A DNA stretch of 64,000 nt from Euphorbia lathyris (GCF_963576675.1 NC_088915.1:2609001-2673000); one strand, 5' to 3'; counted from the stretch's first letter, positions 1 to 11,462 are shown. Notes: a model not told the origin generated them from the letters alone. Numbers and translations are program-made.

Positions 1-366
1 TGCTTCTGATAGGAAAATGAAGATGGCTCGTGATTGACTTAGTTCTTTATATTACATACTCATAGGTACAACTAGCTATTCGACTTCGTAGATTTCTCAA
101 TCATCTCTATGTCATAGCCTTAGAATAACTTAGACCAAATTTATCATCTGTTTAATTCAAGCTATATCTATTCTTCTATTTAGAGATTTACTTACAGCAG
201 CTGCTGTTTTCGGCATGTTATCCTCCAAGCATAAACCCCTATATTCGAGACTTAGTATGCTGATCATTCATACTCTTTCACATATGTATCATTTGATCAT
301 GTTTATAAGGGACAACATCAAGGATACTTCGTTCCATCTTTTATGAGAATTTTTCGAAAATTCTTT
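1..366 (+). repeat. 3' flank of an F-box paralogue, left half
   Basis: This stretch matches 26205-26592, the sequence just downstream of the F-box gene at 24889-26007, with only scattered substitutions. The match stops at the CACTA insertion (367) and resumes at 5147. The window therefore appears to start just 3' of a second F-box gene copy that lies outside it. No coding sequence is visible here. Confidence 0.8.
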
Positions 367-2506
367 CACTACAAAAAAACAGGCCTTTAACAACACTTTT
401 ATAGCAACAGTTTTATAAACTGTCTCATGGGCTCAACTAAAAAAGCCCAAAATATTAATTGGGCTAGACTAATCCACAACTTACCTATACTTGTAATCCC
501 TAATTCCTAAATCCACAGTCTCTCGTTCTTCACATCTCCTATGTCGCGCAATCTGAAATTATCGTTCGTCAAACTTTGGTTCTGCACATCTCGTATATCG
601 CAGTCTCCAATTGAGTCCGTCCGCCCAAGGTTAGACTTCCGATCGCCCATCGTTAGTCTCAAATTATAATTAGGCTGAATTTTATTGTTATGTGTTCTGA
701 AATATTTTCGTTAGACACTTGTTCTTTATCGTTTGATTTTTTGAGATCGTTGTATGCGCGTTTGATTGTTGTAGATCCTTTCTGAGCTTTGGGTTCTTCA
801 CGGTGCTTCTTCAGGAACCTAGATCAAGGGTAAGTCTGAATCTCTATTTATACTTTCTTTTTTCTCTTTTTCAATTGTTTTTTCGAATTTGTTTGTTTTC
901 TTCGCTATCTAGGTTTCTGCCTTTTCTTATTTGTAGATCGATTTCCCTACTTCCTGAGCTTGGCTGATTAGTTTCTTCTGTAGGTTCAAGTTCTAGATAT
1001 GTTAATGATCGACCTCTTGCTCTGTTTGTTTGCTGGAATTTTAAGCATTGGAATTGGGGATACATGGTGAGTTGTTGCTGTGTATTTCTATCACTTTCTT
1101 TGAATTTGTTTACGTTTGTTTGTCCATTCTTTTTTTTTCTTGTTCTCGAATAGTCAAATTGAGGACTTCTCACTTCTAGGTCAAGCCTTTTCAATCCCAA
1201 TTCAAAATGAAGGTAAAATTCCCTCCTGAAATGAACTATTAGCTGCTTAAATTTGGTTAAAGTGATACTCACTTCAACTTGTACAAATCTCCTCTTACAT
1301 TGGTTAAAGTGATGCTTGCTTCAACAATCTCCTCTTACACTGCCACATAGGAATAATTGTTGTTGATGTATTCAGCCTTTAATTGTTGTTGAAATATTTT
1401 TTTTATGAATTGAAGTTGGTAATGCATACTAATGCCTGTCTAATCAAGGACCCTTTGCCATGTAGAACTTGTAGATATCTTGTATAAATTAGTCCAAATG
1501 TTTGACTTGTAGATATCTTTCAAATTGTACCAGCTGTTTTTAAATTAGTCCATATCTACATGTAGTTGAACTCCAAAAATCATGTGGAGATCCTTTAGTT
1601 TATAGACAGGTACTGTTTCTAGATATAGATGCTGAGTATCTCATTTTTGTGTTTATTTCTTTTTTGAATTCTGTTCTTTCTTGTTTAGCTTACTGATATT
1701 GTTTATTGTCTGATTTTCCAGCAAAGCTTACAGCTCATTAGTATTAGTATAGGGCAGCCCATAGTTTGTCCAAGTGATATGGAATACAGCTAATCTTCGC
1801 CAACTTCCTTCTCTCTCTCTCTCTCTCGATCTTTGGAATGAGTCGATTAATAATCTTCGCCAGCTTCCTTCGCCAGGTTCAAATCGCTCTATGGATTTCA
1901 CCACCCATTCGATTCATGTCTGCAGGAGGTATGAATTATCGTTCTTATTCTTTTTCTCTATCGTTTTCTTCTTCGTAACTGTTCTTTTTGTGGATTAAAA
2001 CTCTGATTTCACAAAACCTAAATAGAATTTCACTATTCAGGTTTCTTCATTTTGTCTTCAATCCTCTCTTTCTCTCTTTCTCTCTCATAGTCAATGTTCT
2101 TTCAGGTTGTTTCAATTAGGTTTCAGATTTTCAGTTTTCCTTTTTTTTTTGCTTTCTTTTTGTTCTTATCGATTTTATTCTTCTTCATCTTATCTCTATT
2201 CTTCTTATTTCCTTTTTTTAGAGTAACTCTGATTGCACAAAACATAACTTCTCAATCCTCGTGATTTATTGGTCTCAGTAGCTGCATGCAGGACATTGGG
2301 CGTTGGCTTTTCGAAAGCAAGTGTGGGGATACCGAGCGTCTATGAGAAGCCCAACTGGGGCTAGACCCTATTCAATGCAAGGTTTATTCTGAAGGTTAAT
2401 CAAAAGGTAATGGTATAGTTTATATAGTAGAACTAACGTTTCTTATATTTTGCAATTTTAGAATTTGCCATTTGTAACACAAGAATTCTAATTATTATGA
2501 TTACAG

Positions 2507-2903
2507 AGAGAACTAAGAGCAGGTGGCATAAAAGGACCTTCTTACAATTTCTTCCATGCACACCCCAAGGATATTGTTAAAATTGGAAAGGAGCTATGGC
2601 CACTTCCATGGAATTATCAGATCATCAAGTATTTTATGAAGTTCAGCCTCATTTTTACTATGGACCAAGCAATAGGGTAACTTCTTTTTGCTGTTAATTA
2701 AGGCAATTAAGTTATAATCTTTGGTCTTAATTGGGGCTTATTGGATGCAGGAAAGAACTTTGTGCAGTGGCTAGGTCCAAAACCTCAACTGATAGCTATT
2801 GATACTCATCTCGCTAAACAGATTCTGTACGACCAAGAATTAAACCCTAAACCTGAATTTGAATCTTATGTTAAAAGGATGTTTGGTTCACTCATGTTTC
2901 TAT
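2507..2903 (+). pseudogene. CYP72-clan cytochrome P450 fragment (two N-terminal exons)
   Basis: Exon 1 (2507-2676, after TTACAG and before GTAACT) encodes ELRAGGIKGPSYNFFHAHPK and then, in a shifted frame, MELSDHQVFYEVQPHFY. Exon 2 (from 2751) encodes KNFVQWLGPKPQLIAID and then LAKQIL. This is the N-terminal hallmark of CYP72/CYP749-type P450s, the (L/M)xxxGIKGPSY block followed by YGKNxxxWLGxxPQ. One base is missing near 2600, and the frame ends at a stop near 2903. The heme-binding Cys region and the rest of the enzyme are absent. It cannot encode a P450; it is a captured fragment inside the CACTA element. Confidence 0.75.
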
Positions 2904-3384
2904 GAAAAACATAAATATTTACAAATACCCTGTTATGGCTACACTTGGTATGCTGTTTGCCCTCACTCTGCTTTTGGCTTCAGTTTATTATATCTTTCAT
3001 TGTTGTTATTGATAGTGAACATCTTCACTGATTATGAACATGTTACCTCATCATTCAACCTGTTTAGCTTGTTGTTTTACAGAAAATATACATATTATGT
3101 GGAATGATATCATGGTAAAGTCTCACTTTGATATTATACATGCTACTAGCAGAGTTGAACTTGCTGCTCTTATTTCCAATTAGATTGGCTTATGACTGTC
3201 ATACTTTAGACCTGAAATGAAAGAGAGAAAAATATTTTGAATTATTTGTCATTCTAATCATGTTTTTAGAAGCATTCTAGGTGTTAGTCTCTCAAATGAG
3301 TATAAGCTTTATTAAGCATTCTAGGGTATCCAGGCGCTCTGACACTTCACAAACTTATGTCTGTTTTTCTATTCAACATTGCAG

Positions 3385-3759
3385 CTAGCAGGAGTTCAAT
3401 GTGCTGGGAACCCACACTTTTGTGTGAATGAGGGTGGATCATATCAAGAAGAGGGGCAGAAGAACACTAAAGGTTACATTTGAGGCAAGGTATGTGTCAT
3501 ATGTGAATGTACAACACTGAAATAATGTCATCCGTATTTTGGCATTCATTGATCGTTGGGTTGCTTTTCAGGTGGGAATGAAGCTGGTTTGCACTTTCTT
3601 ATCACTACATGTTCCTTCTAAATCATCAAATGTTTCTGGAGAACAATTTAGCAGTATGACAAGTAGAATTTTCCCTGACTATCTTGAGCACAGAGAACAC
3701 TTCTAAAGATTCTATTAGTTGGATACATTGGATCTGGGACAAGCACTATTTTTAAGCAG
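3385..3759 (+). pseudogene. Extra-large G-protein (XLG) fragment with P-loop exon
   Basis: Exon A (3385-3489) encodes LAGVQCAGNPHF, then SYQEEGQKNTKGYI, and ends at a GTATGT donor. Exon B (3572-3759, after TTTTCAG) encodes VGMKLVCTFLSLHVPSKSSN and, after a one-base frameshift near 3703, KILLVGYIGSGTSTIFKQ, a GTP-binding P-loop. The order and motifs match the region of plant XLG proteins just before and at the start of the G-alpha domain. The frame is broken by TGA in place of the conserved Trp (3481-3483) and by the indel. Flanking introns are retained. It is a non-functional capture in the CACTA element. Confidence 0.75.
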
Positions 3760-3934
3760 GTAGTTAAAATAAAGTAGTGGTTTTAGACTTGTGGCTCAGA
3801 GATGATTTAATCTTGAAGAATAAGGCCATCTACTACATTTCCATTGTGATTTTTCACCCAATTTATGTCATTTCAACATTAAAAAGTATGCACATTTCGA
3901 GTTTTCGACTAATTACAATATGGAATTGCTGCAG

Positions 3935-4220
3935 GCCTTGAACCATATTGATGCCATTCCTGGAATCCTCCTCCTTGTAAGTATATATTCTTCCTTAATT
4001 TATCCTCATTTTCAATTTCATCACTTAAACTTGTGCTTAATTAATCATACATTTTCAATCATTTTTCCAGATTTTCTTGGCCTTGCTCATTTGCCCTTTT
4101 GACTTCTTTTATCGACCTACTAGTTACTGCTTCCTTCGTGTTCTTCGCAACATAGTCTACTCTTCATTTTATAAGGTTCTAATGGTCGACTTTTTCATGG
4201 CTGATCAACTTACTAGCCAG
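3935..4220 (+). pseudogene. PHO1-type phosphate exporter fragment (EXS domain)
   Basis: Exon 1 (3935-3976) encodes ALNHIDAIPGILLL. Exon 2 (4071-4220, after TTTCCAG and before GTGAGG) encodes [16 protein letters not shown], then YCFLRVLRN, then [18 protein letters not shown]. The last motif is characteristic of the EXS domain of the PHO1/SPX-EXS family, which export phosphate to the xylem. Both exons are open and in phase, so this piece is less decayed than its P450 and XLG neighbours. The SPX domain and most membrane segments are missing. It is the third captured fragment in the CACTA element. Confidence 0.78.
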
Positions 4221-4828
4221 GTGAGGAGGAAGCAAATGTCAATGTAGAAAGTTATGGAAATGACCATCTTGGAGTACTCATGGTGAGTTGATTTGTTGAT
4301 TGTTACGATTTAAACTGACATTCTTATATGAAACTTAGTCTAATTCTCCTACTTTCCGAGTCTTTATTTATTAAGCCTATTTTTTATGAGATTTTGTAGG
4401 CTGAAATGCTGAAACTATTTTTCTGAGTCTTTATGGAAATGACGATGCTAATGCTGTTGTTCAAGGAGCTCAGTGGAAACTTACTCATAGTCAACAAATA
4501 AATTTAGGTGGATTTCTATGTTATTGAACTACTTTTGGTTGTGTTTCCAGATTTTGTTAATTTTAGTTATAATTTTGAGAATATCTGTCAATGCTGTTGC
4601 ACTCTGTAGAACTTTGGCTGGCCAGCTCTTCTTCAGGTGGCTCGGCGACAAATTTCCACTCCGATAGACTAGTATCTCGCACCAAGACACTGGAGGAGTG
4701 GGTTCTCGATGATGGATCCACCAAGCATACTGTTGTAATTGATCATTTGTTATTGACATGATGTAAATTGTAATAACGTGTTTGCTTCCTCAGATTGAGG
4801 CTGCAATCCCAAAATAATTGATATGAAT

Positions 4829-5143
4829 TTCGGCAGAAATTTCGTCGGTAAATTTATATTTGGTTACTAAAATTTTAGCGACGGATTACCGACTGAATTT
4901 CAGTCGGTATTTTTTTTAAATGAAAATGGATGCTAGAGGCGGTTTAAACCGCGTGTAGAAAAGCGCCCCTACTGAAAAACCTTACCCCGGCGCCTTTGTA
5001 AAACCGTCGGTAAAGTAGCAACAGCTGCAATAACAATACTTTTCCGACGGTTACAAAAACCGTCGGTACTATTTGTAGCGACGGTTAAAACCGTCGCTAC
5101 AGTAGAAAAATTTCGTCGGTAAATACCTTTTTTTTTTGTAGTG
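4829..5143. repeat. CACTA subterminal repeat region
   Basis: Short motifs (CGTCGGTAAA, CCGTCGG, GCGACGG) recur in both orientations, for example AACCGTCGGT/ACCGTCGCT near 5050-5100. Clustered subterminal repeats of this kind are the usual transposase-binding zone of CACTA elements. The left end (367-480) does not show the same motif, so the two ends are not symmetric. Confidence 0.65.
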
Positions 5144-5146
5144 TTT

Positions 5147-5656
5147 ATATGGTCTAAATGAATATTTTTGTGTTTAATACATTTATGTGTATTGAAGCTT
5201 AGCTATACAAGTAAGAAATTGAACCCTAATGTTATGTAAGGTTAATTAGATTCAGAGTGACAACAATAAGTGCTTTCTTCATTTTATTTATCTGAATTTT
5301 CTGCAACAGAGAACCTCTTGTCCAATTTACAGATTAAGAGTTTCTTTACTTGTATTGCTCAAATAATACTAAGGAAAATTAAGGTAAAAAACTGAAAAAA
5401 TGAAAAAAGAAGCTTTCTCAAAGGTGTAATCGGAGGCCGAAATGAATGAATTTAGCAAAAAATGGCAATGTCATTGGGCAACAGTGATTCTTGCTGGATG
5501 GCCCTTACTACCCAAAATAGGCTTAGAAAAAGCAAAAAACGGAACCTCAAAAAGACTAAAAAATTCGAAAACTACCATTAATCATCAAAATTTATCAAAT
5601 TGTTCTCGGAACTTGTAATCTAATTCTCCTACCGCATCCTGTACCGACTATTTTGT
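5147..5656 (+). repeat. F-box 3' flank, right half, then unassigned DNA
   Basis: Positions 5147-5215 continue the match to the F-box flank (26596-26665) that the CACTA element interrupts. Homology is lost near 5216. Nothing recognisable was seen from there to 5656. Confidence 0.7.
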
Positions 5657-6185
5657 GGGCTGTTAAGATTGACGATGATCATAGAAGAATGGAAATCAAC
5701 ATTAAGTTACATTAGCATATGAGGTGTTAGATGAAAGTTTTATGACCAACATTGATAAGCATATCAGAATCAATATCTTAGAAAGTATGGTCAATAGTCA
5801 AGGGTAAAGTAGAATTTTGATCATTTTTAGGAGAAAGAAAAGATCAATAAATAATTATTCGGTTTTTAAATCATTTCATTTTGTACAGATCAAATGTTCT
5901 TTTCGAGTATCAAAGGAAAGTATAGAAGTTGTTAAAGTTTGTCCTTGCTAAATTTGATCTGTACAGAATAAAATGATTTAAAATTCGATAATTATTTATT
6001 GATCTTTCTCTTAAAACTGATCAAAATTCTACTTTACTCTGGACTATTGACCATTTTTTTCTAAGATATTGATTCTGGTATGCTTATCAATGTTGGTTAT
6101 AAAACTTTCATCTAATACCTCATATGCTAATACAAATTTGATGTTGATTTTCATTCTTATATGACCATAGTCAATCTCAACAGCC
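5657..6185. repeat. Long inverted repeat (arms about 235-240 bp, spacer about 55 bp)
   Basis: The arm 5657-5895 is largely the reverse complement of 5951-6185, with small substitutions and indels. Transcription from either side would give one long hairpin. The right arm, read on the minus strand, has an open stretch of 67 codons (6044-6247) that matches no family I recognise. The structure could be a fold-back element or a captured gene fragment duplicated head to head. No target duplication was found. Confidence 0.8.
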
Positions 6186-7830
6186 TCCATTTTTCCGATT
6201 AGGCTCAATGAATATCCTTCCTTTATTGGATTTTTAACTCTAATCATACCCTGGACTTCTAGGCACCTTCAATACCATGACTTGACATGCCCAATCTTTC
6301 CATGTTCCTCCATCTCTTTGCTCCCTAAAACATAAAATGCACAAGCTTCATAATGAGTAATCAAGTACTCAAGCACCAGTTGTACTAGCATGACAAAAAA
6401 GAGAGATAAAATAGTATGAGTAAACTAACTAAAAAAAGGATGCTAACCCTACAAAAATTTAAAAAAAAATTAACACTAGGAAATATTATCTTACTAATTA
6501 AAATTTTGTTTCTAAATGTCATAGTACAAACTTTGCTTTAGCTCTCTTGTTTCTGTTTGGGAAAACTTAATTTTGATAGACGTGCACATTATATTTTTGG
6601 ATACTTTTGGCTCCACCCAGGAAACTTTATAAAATTTTGATCTTTTTTACTCATAACAATAACAATTTAATAAGTCATCTCAAAATGATGGAAATTTTTG
6701 ATAAATCAAGCTTTTATGATATAACAAACACATATCAATGTAAAGTCACTTAATCTGAGGTTTTTTACACTTAACTTTTCTAATTATAGAATTTTAACAA
6801 ACTATCAGACACGAAAAAAAATGATTGTTATGTATCGTGTGTGAGTCTAAATATAGGAAAATGGCATATAACAGTGACTTTGTTAATACAAAACTTCACT
6901 TAAGTGAAAACAACACCTAATGTTTAGTAACCATGGGTGCATTTAACCCCTCAATTAACTTAATTACAATGAATATTCTCACTAAAATGGGATATGCCTT
7001 ATGAAATTCGTAACCCAATGACACATGGAAGACTGTTGTTGAAATATATTTTTAATCATGGTATTACGCCATATTATTAAATATGGGACCACGCCATATA
7101 TTACAATATTTCCAAATACACCATGCTGTTAAAAATTTATATATGCTACACAGATGTGTTCAATATCAACTTTGGATTTTATTACCTTGACATCATTGTT
7201 GGAATTCAAATGATGTGAGTTTTTCTTCAAGTTTCTCAGATTTTTTAGTTATTTTACTAAATTTTTTTTGTCAGACCTTTGTTTGTAAGGGAGTGATCCA
7301 CAACGAATCCCACCACAATTGTAGCTAGAATTTGGCACATCTTTTTTTTTAAAGGAGAGAAAAAGCCAAAGAGAAAGAGAGTTTTTCACCTAAAGCTTAA
7401 CTCACAAGAATGTGAAGCTAAACAGAATAGGTAAGGTTAATTTATAGAGATTCTTTTATTTTTCTATATTAGAAAATTATTATTTACTTATTTATTTAAT
7501 CTTACTGTTGGGAATAAAGAAGGAAAGGAGCCTTTATCAAATTATACCCAAACCACTGTATGGAAAATAAGAGTTAATCAAGGAAATTAAGGACTGATTT
7601 CTAATTCCAATTCAATGTTTTAACTCAAGAGTAATTTGACAGATTAGGTAATGAAATACTAAATTATAGCCTAGCTTATGGATAGTATTTTTCTCCTATT
7701 ATTTTTATAATAAATCTCTTAAAAATTATTATTTTAAGCATTTTTATTTTCATTTGGGAAGAATTATTATGAAAAGAAAATTCTTTTTTTAATGAAAAAA
7801 ATCAAAAGATAATTAAGTGAGAGAAATGAG
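6186..7830. other. AT-rich intergenic DNA, no gene seen
   Basis: No ORF, RNA gene or element ends were recognised. A short repeated motif (ACGCCATAT) occurs around 7065-7105. Confidence 0.5.
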
Positions 7831-7840
7831 ATATAAGTTA

Positions 7841-8365
7841 GGGTAAATTACACCCATGGCCATTGAACTTTACCCATTTTCACATTATGGCCACTGAACT
7901 TCATTTCTTTCTTGTATGGCCACTGAACTTTACACTCTTTAATACCGATGGCCACTCAATTTTAACTAATTTCTTAAAATGACCGTTAATGATCGTTAAC
8001 GACCTCAAAATGAAAATATTCAAGAATTAAAGTTGTTCAGAACGACATTTACCATGAAACCACATTTCTTATTTTCAAAAATCACATTTTTTGGAGCTTT
8101 CTCTCTCTAAAAATTCACTTTCTCTCTCCTAACCAAACAACACCCAAATGACCTCAAAACGAAAATTTTCAAGAATTAAAGTTCCTTAGAATATCATTAA
8201 CGCTTTGAATTTTTTATTTTTAGCCGTCATGAGTCGTTTTGAAACGTTAAGTGGCCACCGGTGTTAAAAAGTGTAAAGTCCAATGGCCATACCGGGAAGA
8301 AATGAAGTTCAATAGCTATAATGTGAAAATGGGTAAAGTTCAGTGGCCATGGGTGCAATTTACCC
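7841..8365. mobile_element. Mutator-like MITE with 10-bp target duplication
   Basis: The ends are inverted repeats: GGGTAAATTACACCCATGG at 7841 and its near-perfect complement ending at 8365. The similarity continues through the repeated phrase 'ggccactgaacttta'. The flanks carry a perfect 10-bp direct repeat, ATATAAGTTA (7831-7840 and 8366-8375). Long terminal inverted repeats with a 9-10 bp duplication point to a non-autonomous Mutator-like element. The 525-bp element has no coding capacity. Confidence 0.88.
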
Positions 8366-8654
8366 ATATAAGTTAGAATTTAGATTTCTCTTGGGAATTA
8401 AGGATCACTTTAGTTTTAAGTTGGCTAATATGATCAATTGAGTCCAAAATTAAATTTACTTATCAACTTAACCATTTAACTTGACTGAGTATTTAACTTC
8501 CACATTAGAACTTCTAAACATGGTTATCGAAAAATTGAAATAGCTTACTGTATTTTTCCAGGTTGTTTATAAATGTATTAGTAACAAAATAAACATTTTA
8601 GTCATTTTGACAAAAAAAAATCCAGATTACTCCTAGTTGAAAGACTTAATTGTT

Positions 8655-8925
8655 GATATTTTAGCAACCCCAGCTTCTAAAATTTTGTGGCTTCAATCAT
8701 TACTTCCACAAATTGGCTTTCAATCATCTCAATCACTAGTTTTGTGGTGTGATAACTTCGGAGCAATTTATCTTATCGCCAACCCAATTTTTCATCATTG
8801 ATCAAAACACCTCTAAATTGATTTGGACTTTGTTTCCGATAAGGTTGCACACACAGAATTAAAAGTTTCTTAAATTTCCACTATCGATCATATAGTTGTC
8901 ATTTTCGGCAAATTATTAGAAGCCC
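8655..8925 (+). pseudogene. Ty1/copia RNase H remnant
   Basis: Translation gives WLQSLLPQIGFQSSQSLVLW, CDNFGAIYLIANPIFHH, then IDLDFVSDKVAHTELKVS. This follows the C-terminal RNase H of Copia polyproteins (LWCDNxGAxxLxxNPxFH..KHIxIDxHFVRDKV). Stop codons interrupt it, and everything upstream of RNase H is missing. It is the 3' remnant of an old Copia element whose LTR may follow at 9096. Confidence 0.75.
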
Positions 8926-9095
8926 TGGGTTCTCTATGTCAAATGGAAGAGGCCCCACTATTTTAATTATTATTTGGGATCACAATACATGTGTCCAAAT
9001 GTGAATTGGGGTCCTCCGAGTGACATGAAAGACCCGGTGTTTAATATAAGAACTCGTCATTTTCACTAAGCCACTACCAAAGACTTGAGGGGGAC

Positions 9096-9345
9096 TGATA
9101 AGGGTTTACCAAGTCAAGCCTTAGCGCACCAAATTTGTGGAGATTTTAGTAAATAAATAATTAACTAAATATCATGTGTATTCTGTATGTGAAATAGTCT
9201 AGATTTATTTGAAATTTAAATTAGTATGTTATAACTAATCATATGTATTCTCCTTTAAAGGCTTGATGCTTCTCTAATGAAAATTACATTGAGATATGAA
9301 CTTTACAAGTATGACCTATCATTTCCTCTTTCATCAATTTTTACA
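9096..9345 (+). repeat. Candidate Copia 3' LTR preceded by a polypurine tract
   Basis: A purine-rich tract (GACTTGAGGGGGAC, about 9082-9095) is followed by TGATAAGGG, a usual LTR start. A plausible CA end lies near 9345. The context fits a Copia 3' end downstream of the RNase H remnant. No second LTR or target duplication was found, so the 3' boundary is a guess. Confidence 0.5.
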
Positions 9346-10383
9346 GTAAGATTTCAATGTTAAAAATTATGTTTATAAATAATTATTAAACTCTGTCTAA
9401 ATTAATATTAATCACATATATAAATAATAATTTAATAAACTAAAATCATTCAAAATTGCAAAAAATAGCACATATTATCCGGGTTTTTTTTTTCAGTCAC
9501 GGCTTTTCAATAGCATTAGGATAATGAGAGGCCCGAAAATTTAATTTATTTCACAATATATCTCTTAACAATAAGAGTAAAGTAAAAAAAATAACAGACT
9601 TATAGGGGTATCGTTCCCCAAATGGCTCCCTTCTGAAATAAATATATAGCCACAAATCTACGTCTCCAAGTTTTTAAATATTGAGACTGCAATTTTTGAA
9701 ATGGCCAAGCCACATCTTTTGCATTTGACTTTAACAATAATATAGTTGCTAAATGTTTTCTCAAAAGTTACATCTTTATTTTGTTTATCTTGGTTCAGAC
9801 AAAAATTACATAAATCCTAATTTATAAAAAAATTAGAATATAAAGACTAGCATCGTAGGGCTCTAAAATAATATGTATTATGAAATTACTCATGTTACTT
9901 TTTCTGAAATTACAACATTACCTAAATATTTTATTACAATGTGCATGGATAAATAGTCAATCTAGCTTTTCCTTTTCTACTGACTTGTTTACATTAAGAG
10001 ACTAACAAATGGAGCAATCAGTTGAGATAGATTTTAGGAATTATTTTAAAGTGCTTTAGGATGTTTGGAAGTTAGTTTAGAAATACTAGAAGTAAATAAG
10101 TTGCTTAAAGCCATGAACAAAGACAATGAAAAAACAAAATAAGCCTTCTACTAGTGTTCTGACTTATTATCTTAATCTGAAATTCTGATTCTTACATATT
10201 GAAGTTATGTATTCTTCCTCCAAATCTAATTTTGATATGGTGTATATAGGTTCTTCACCTTAACAAAATTCTTCAAATGGAAACAATTCTGATGACAAAA
10301 CAGACTGCTTCAAATATAAGGAATTTATACCTTTACTTATAGATAATACATATAATAGGGTTTCTACTTCAAAAGAATTTGAT
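9346..10383. other. AT-rich DNA, no gene seen
   Basis: Nothing recognisable was found on either strand. Confidence 0.5.
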
Positions 10384-10842
10384 ATGGCTTCATCTTCCAA
10401 TAAAGAGGTGAAGATTTCTCTGAATTGCAATTTTTCAAGAAACCCTTCTTTTCAAAGTCAAAATCTAATTGCAGTTATTGGAGAAATGGAAGATGAATGC
10501 GGCAGTAAATACAAAATTTGTGTTTTCTCTTTAATAAAACTATTGGAAATGGTTTGTGAACATTTCTTGCTTGTAAATACTAATTCTATAAATGTGTTCG
10601 TACTCCAAAATGCCCAAGATTCATTAATCCCTAGCCATTTTAAAGAAACTGAAAAAATGAAGAAGGTAATGGTGCCCAAAAGTCTAGAGTCTTCAAAGGT
10701 AAATTATGCTCTGGTTCATGGCAATAATTCTGAGTCCAGAGACAGAAATGGAACTGTTCATGCAGCTCGAGCTACTAATCTAGTACCAACTAAAGGCAAA
10801 CACGTGCCTTTAGTGGTAACTGAAAGTTCTCTTGGGATCTAG
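10384..10842 (+). CDS. Unidentified 152-codon ORF
   Basis: The ORF starts at ATG 10384 (MASSSNKEVKIS) and ends at TAG 10840-10842. The protein has no signal peptide or membrane segment that I can see and belongs to no family I recognise. Beyond the stop, the same frame stays open for about 34 more codons (RGNLVPVVLQPINLSNGAAG). A run of Asp-rich codons follows near 11020-11060 in a different frame. The Ser/Pro/Gly-rich tail recalls the C-terminal part of plant LINE ORF1 proteins, but there is no zinc knuckle. It is most likely a decayed transposon ORF. Confidence 0.3.
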   Translation: MASSSNKEVKISLNCNFSRNPSFQSQNLIAVIGEMEDECGSKYKICVFSLIKLLEMVCEHFLLVNTNSINVFVLQNAQDSLIPSHFKETEKMKKVMVPKSLESSKVNYALVHGNNSESRDRNGTVHAARATNLVPTKGKHVPLVVTESSLGI

Positions 10843-11462
10843 AGAGGCAATTTGGTTCCTGTTGTACTCCAACCCATTAATTTATCAAATGGGGCTGCTG
10901 GCCAAACATCCCTAACACAACCATATGGGTGCAGGTAGATCAATCGAATGTAACAATACCAGCTGCTATGCTGCAAAATTTTCTTGGGATGATTCTAGCA
11001 CTCCTTCTGATGATTACCATGATGACTATGATGACGAGGACATAGATGATGATGCACTTTCTGTTGAACCCATAGAAATATCTCATTTATCTCCATGATA
11101 TTACTCGAGGAGAAGAAAGTGTAGAAATTCTCATAGGCTGCAATTGGTTTGAAAGTATTTACTTTATTTCATCAAGTTTGACCTGGGAAACCAAAGCTTA
11201 AATTAATTTAATTCTACCACAACCACATATATAGTTATTATCTAATAACTTATTAACAATTTAATCAAATAACCTTAGATCTTTAACCAATTAAACTAAT
11301 AGATTACCGTTAAAATTCGGAATTTTAGTTCTTAAACAAGCAAGAATTTGGCTTTTTTTAAGAACAGTGACTACTTTGATAAGTGTCTTCCATTTTTTCT
11401 ACCTTCAACAAATTCTGTTGAAAAACAAGAGTATATTGAAACAATTTCTCTTAAAAACCAAG
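10843..11462. other. Region between the unidentified ORF and the LINE
   Basis: It contains the acidic GAT/GAC-rich stretch around 11000-11065 and AT-rich sequence. No gene was assigned. It is the target DNA into which the LINE at 11481-17203 inserted. Confidence 0.4.

Larger units (their letters stand above)
367..5143 (+). mobile_element. CACTA (En/Spm) transposon carrying captured gene fragments
   Basis: The ends are CACTACAAAAAAA at 367 and TTTTTTTGTAGTG at 5143, flanked by TTT at 364-366 and 5144-5146. A 3-bp target duplication and CACTA ends are diagnostic of this superfamily. The corresponding empty site is at 26593-26595 (CTT). The right end has subterminal CCGTCGG/GCGACGG repeats. No TNPD-like transposase is visible, so the element is non-autonomous. 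Between 2507 and 4220 it holds pieces of three unrelated host genes (P450, XLG, PHO1), all on the + strand and all with introns, which indicates capture of genomic DNA rather than of mRNA. About 500-2400 resembles leader and intron sequence and includes a short CT microsatellite near 1811-1828. Confidence 0.9.

Noticed and set aside
1774..1998. 74-codon ORF inside the first CACTA element
   Set aside because: It is driven by a CT microsatellite and T-rich sequence and shows no domain.
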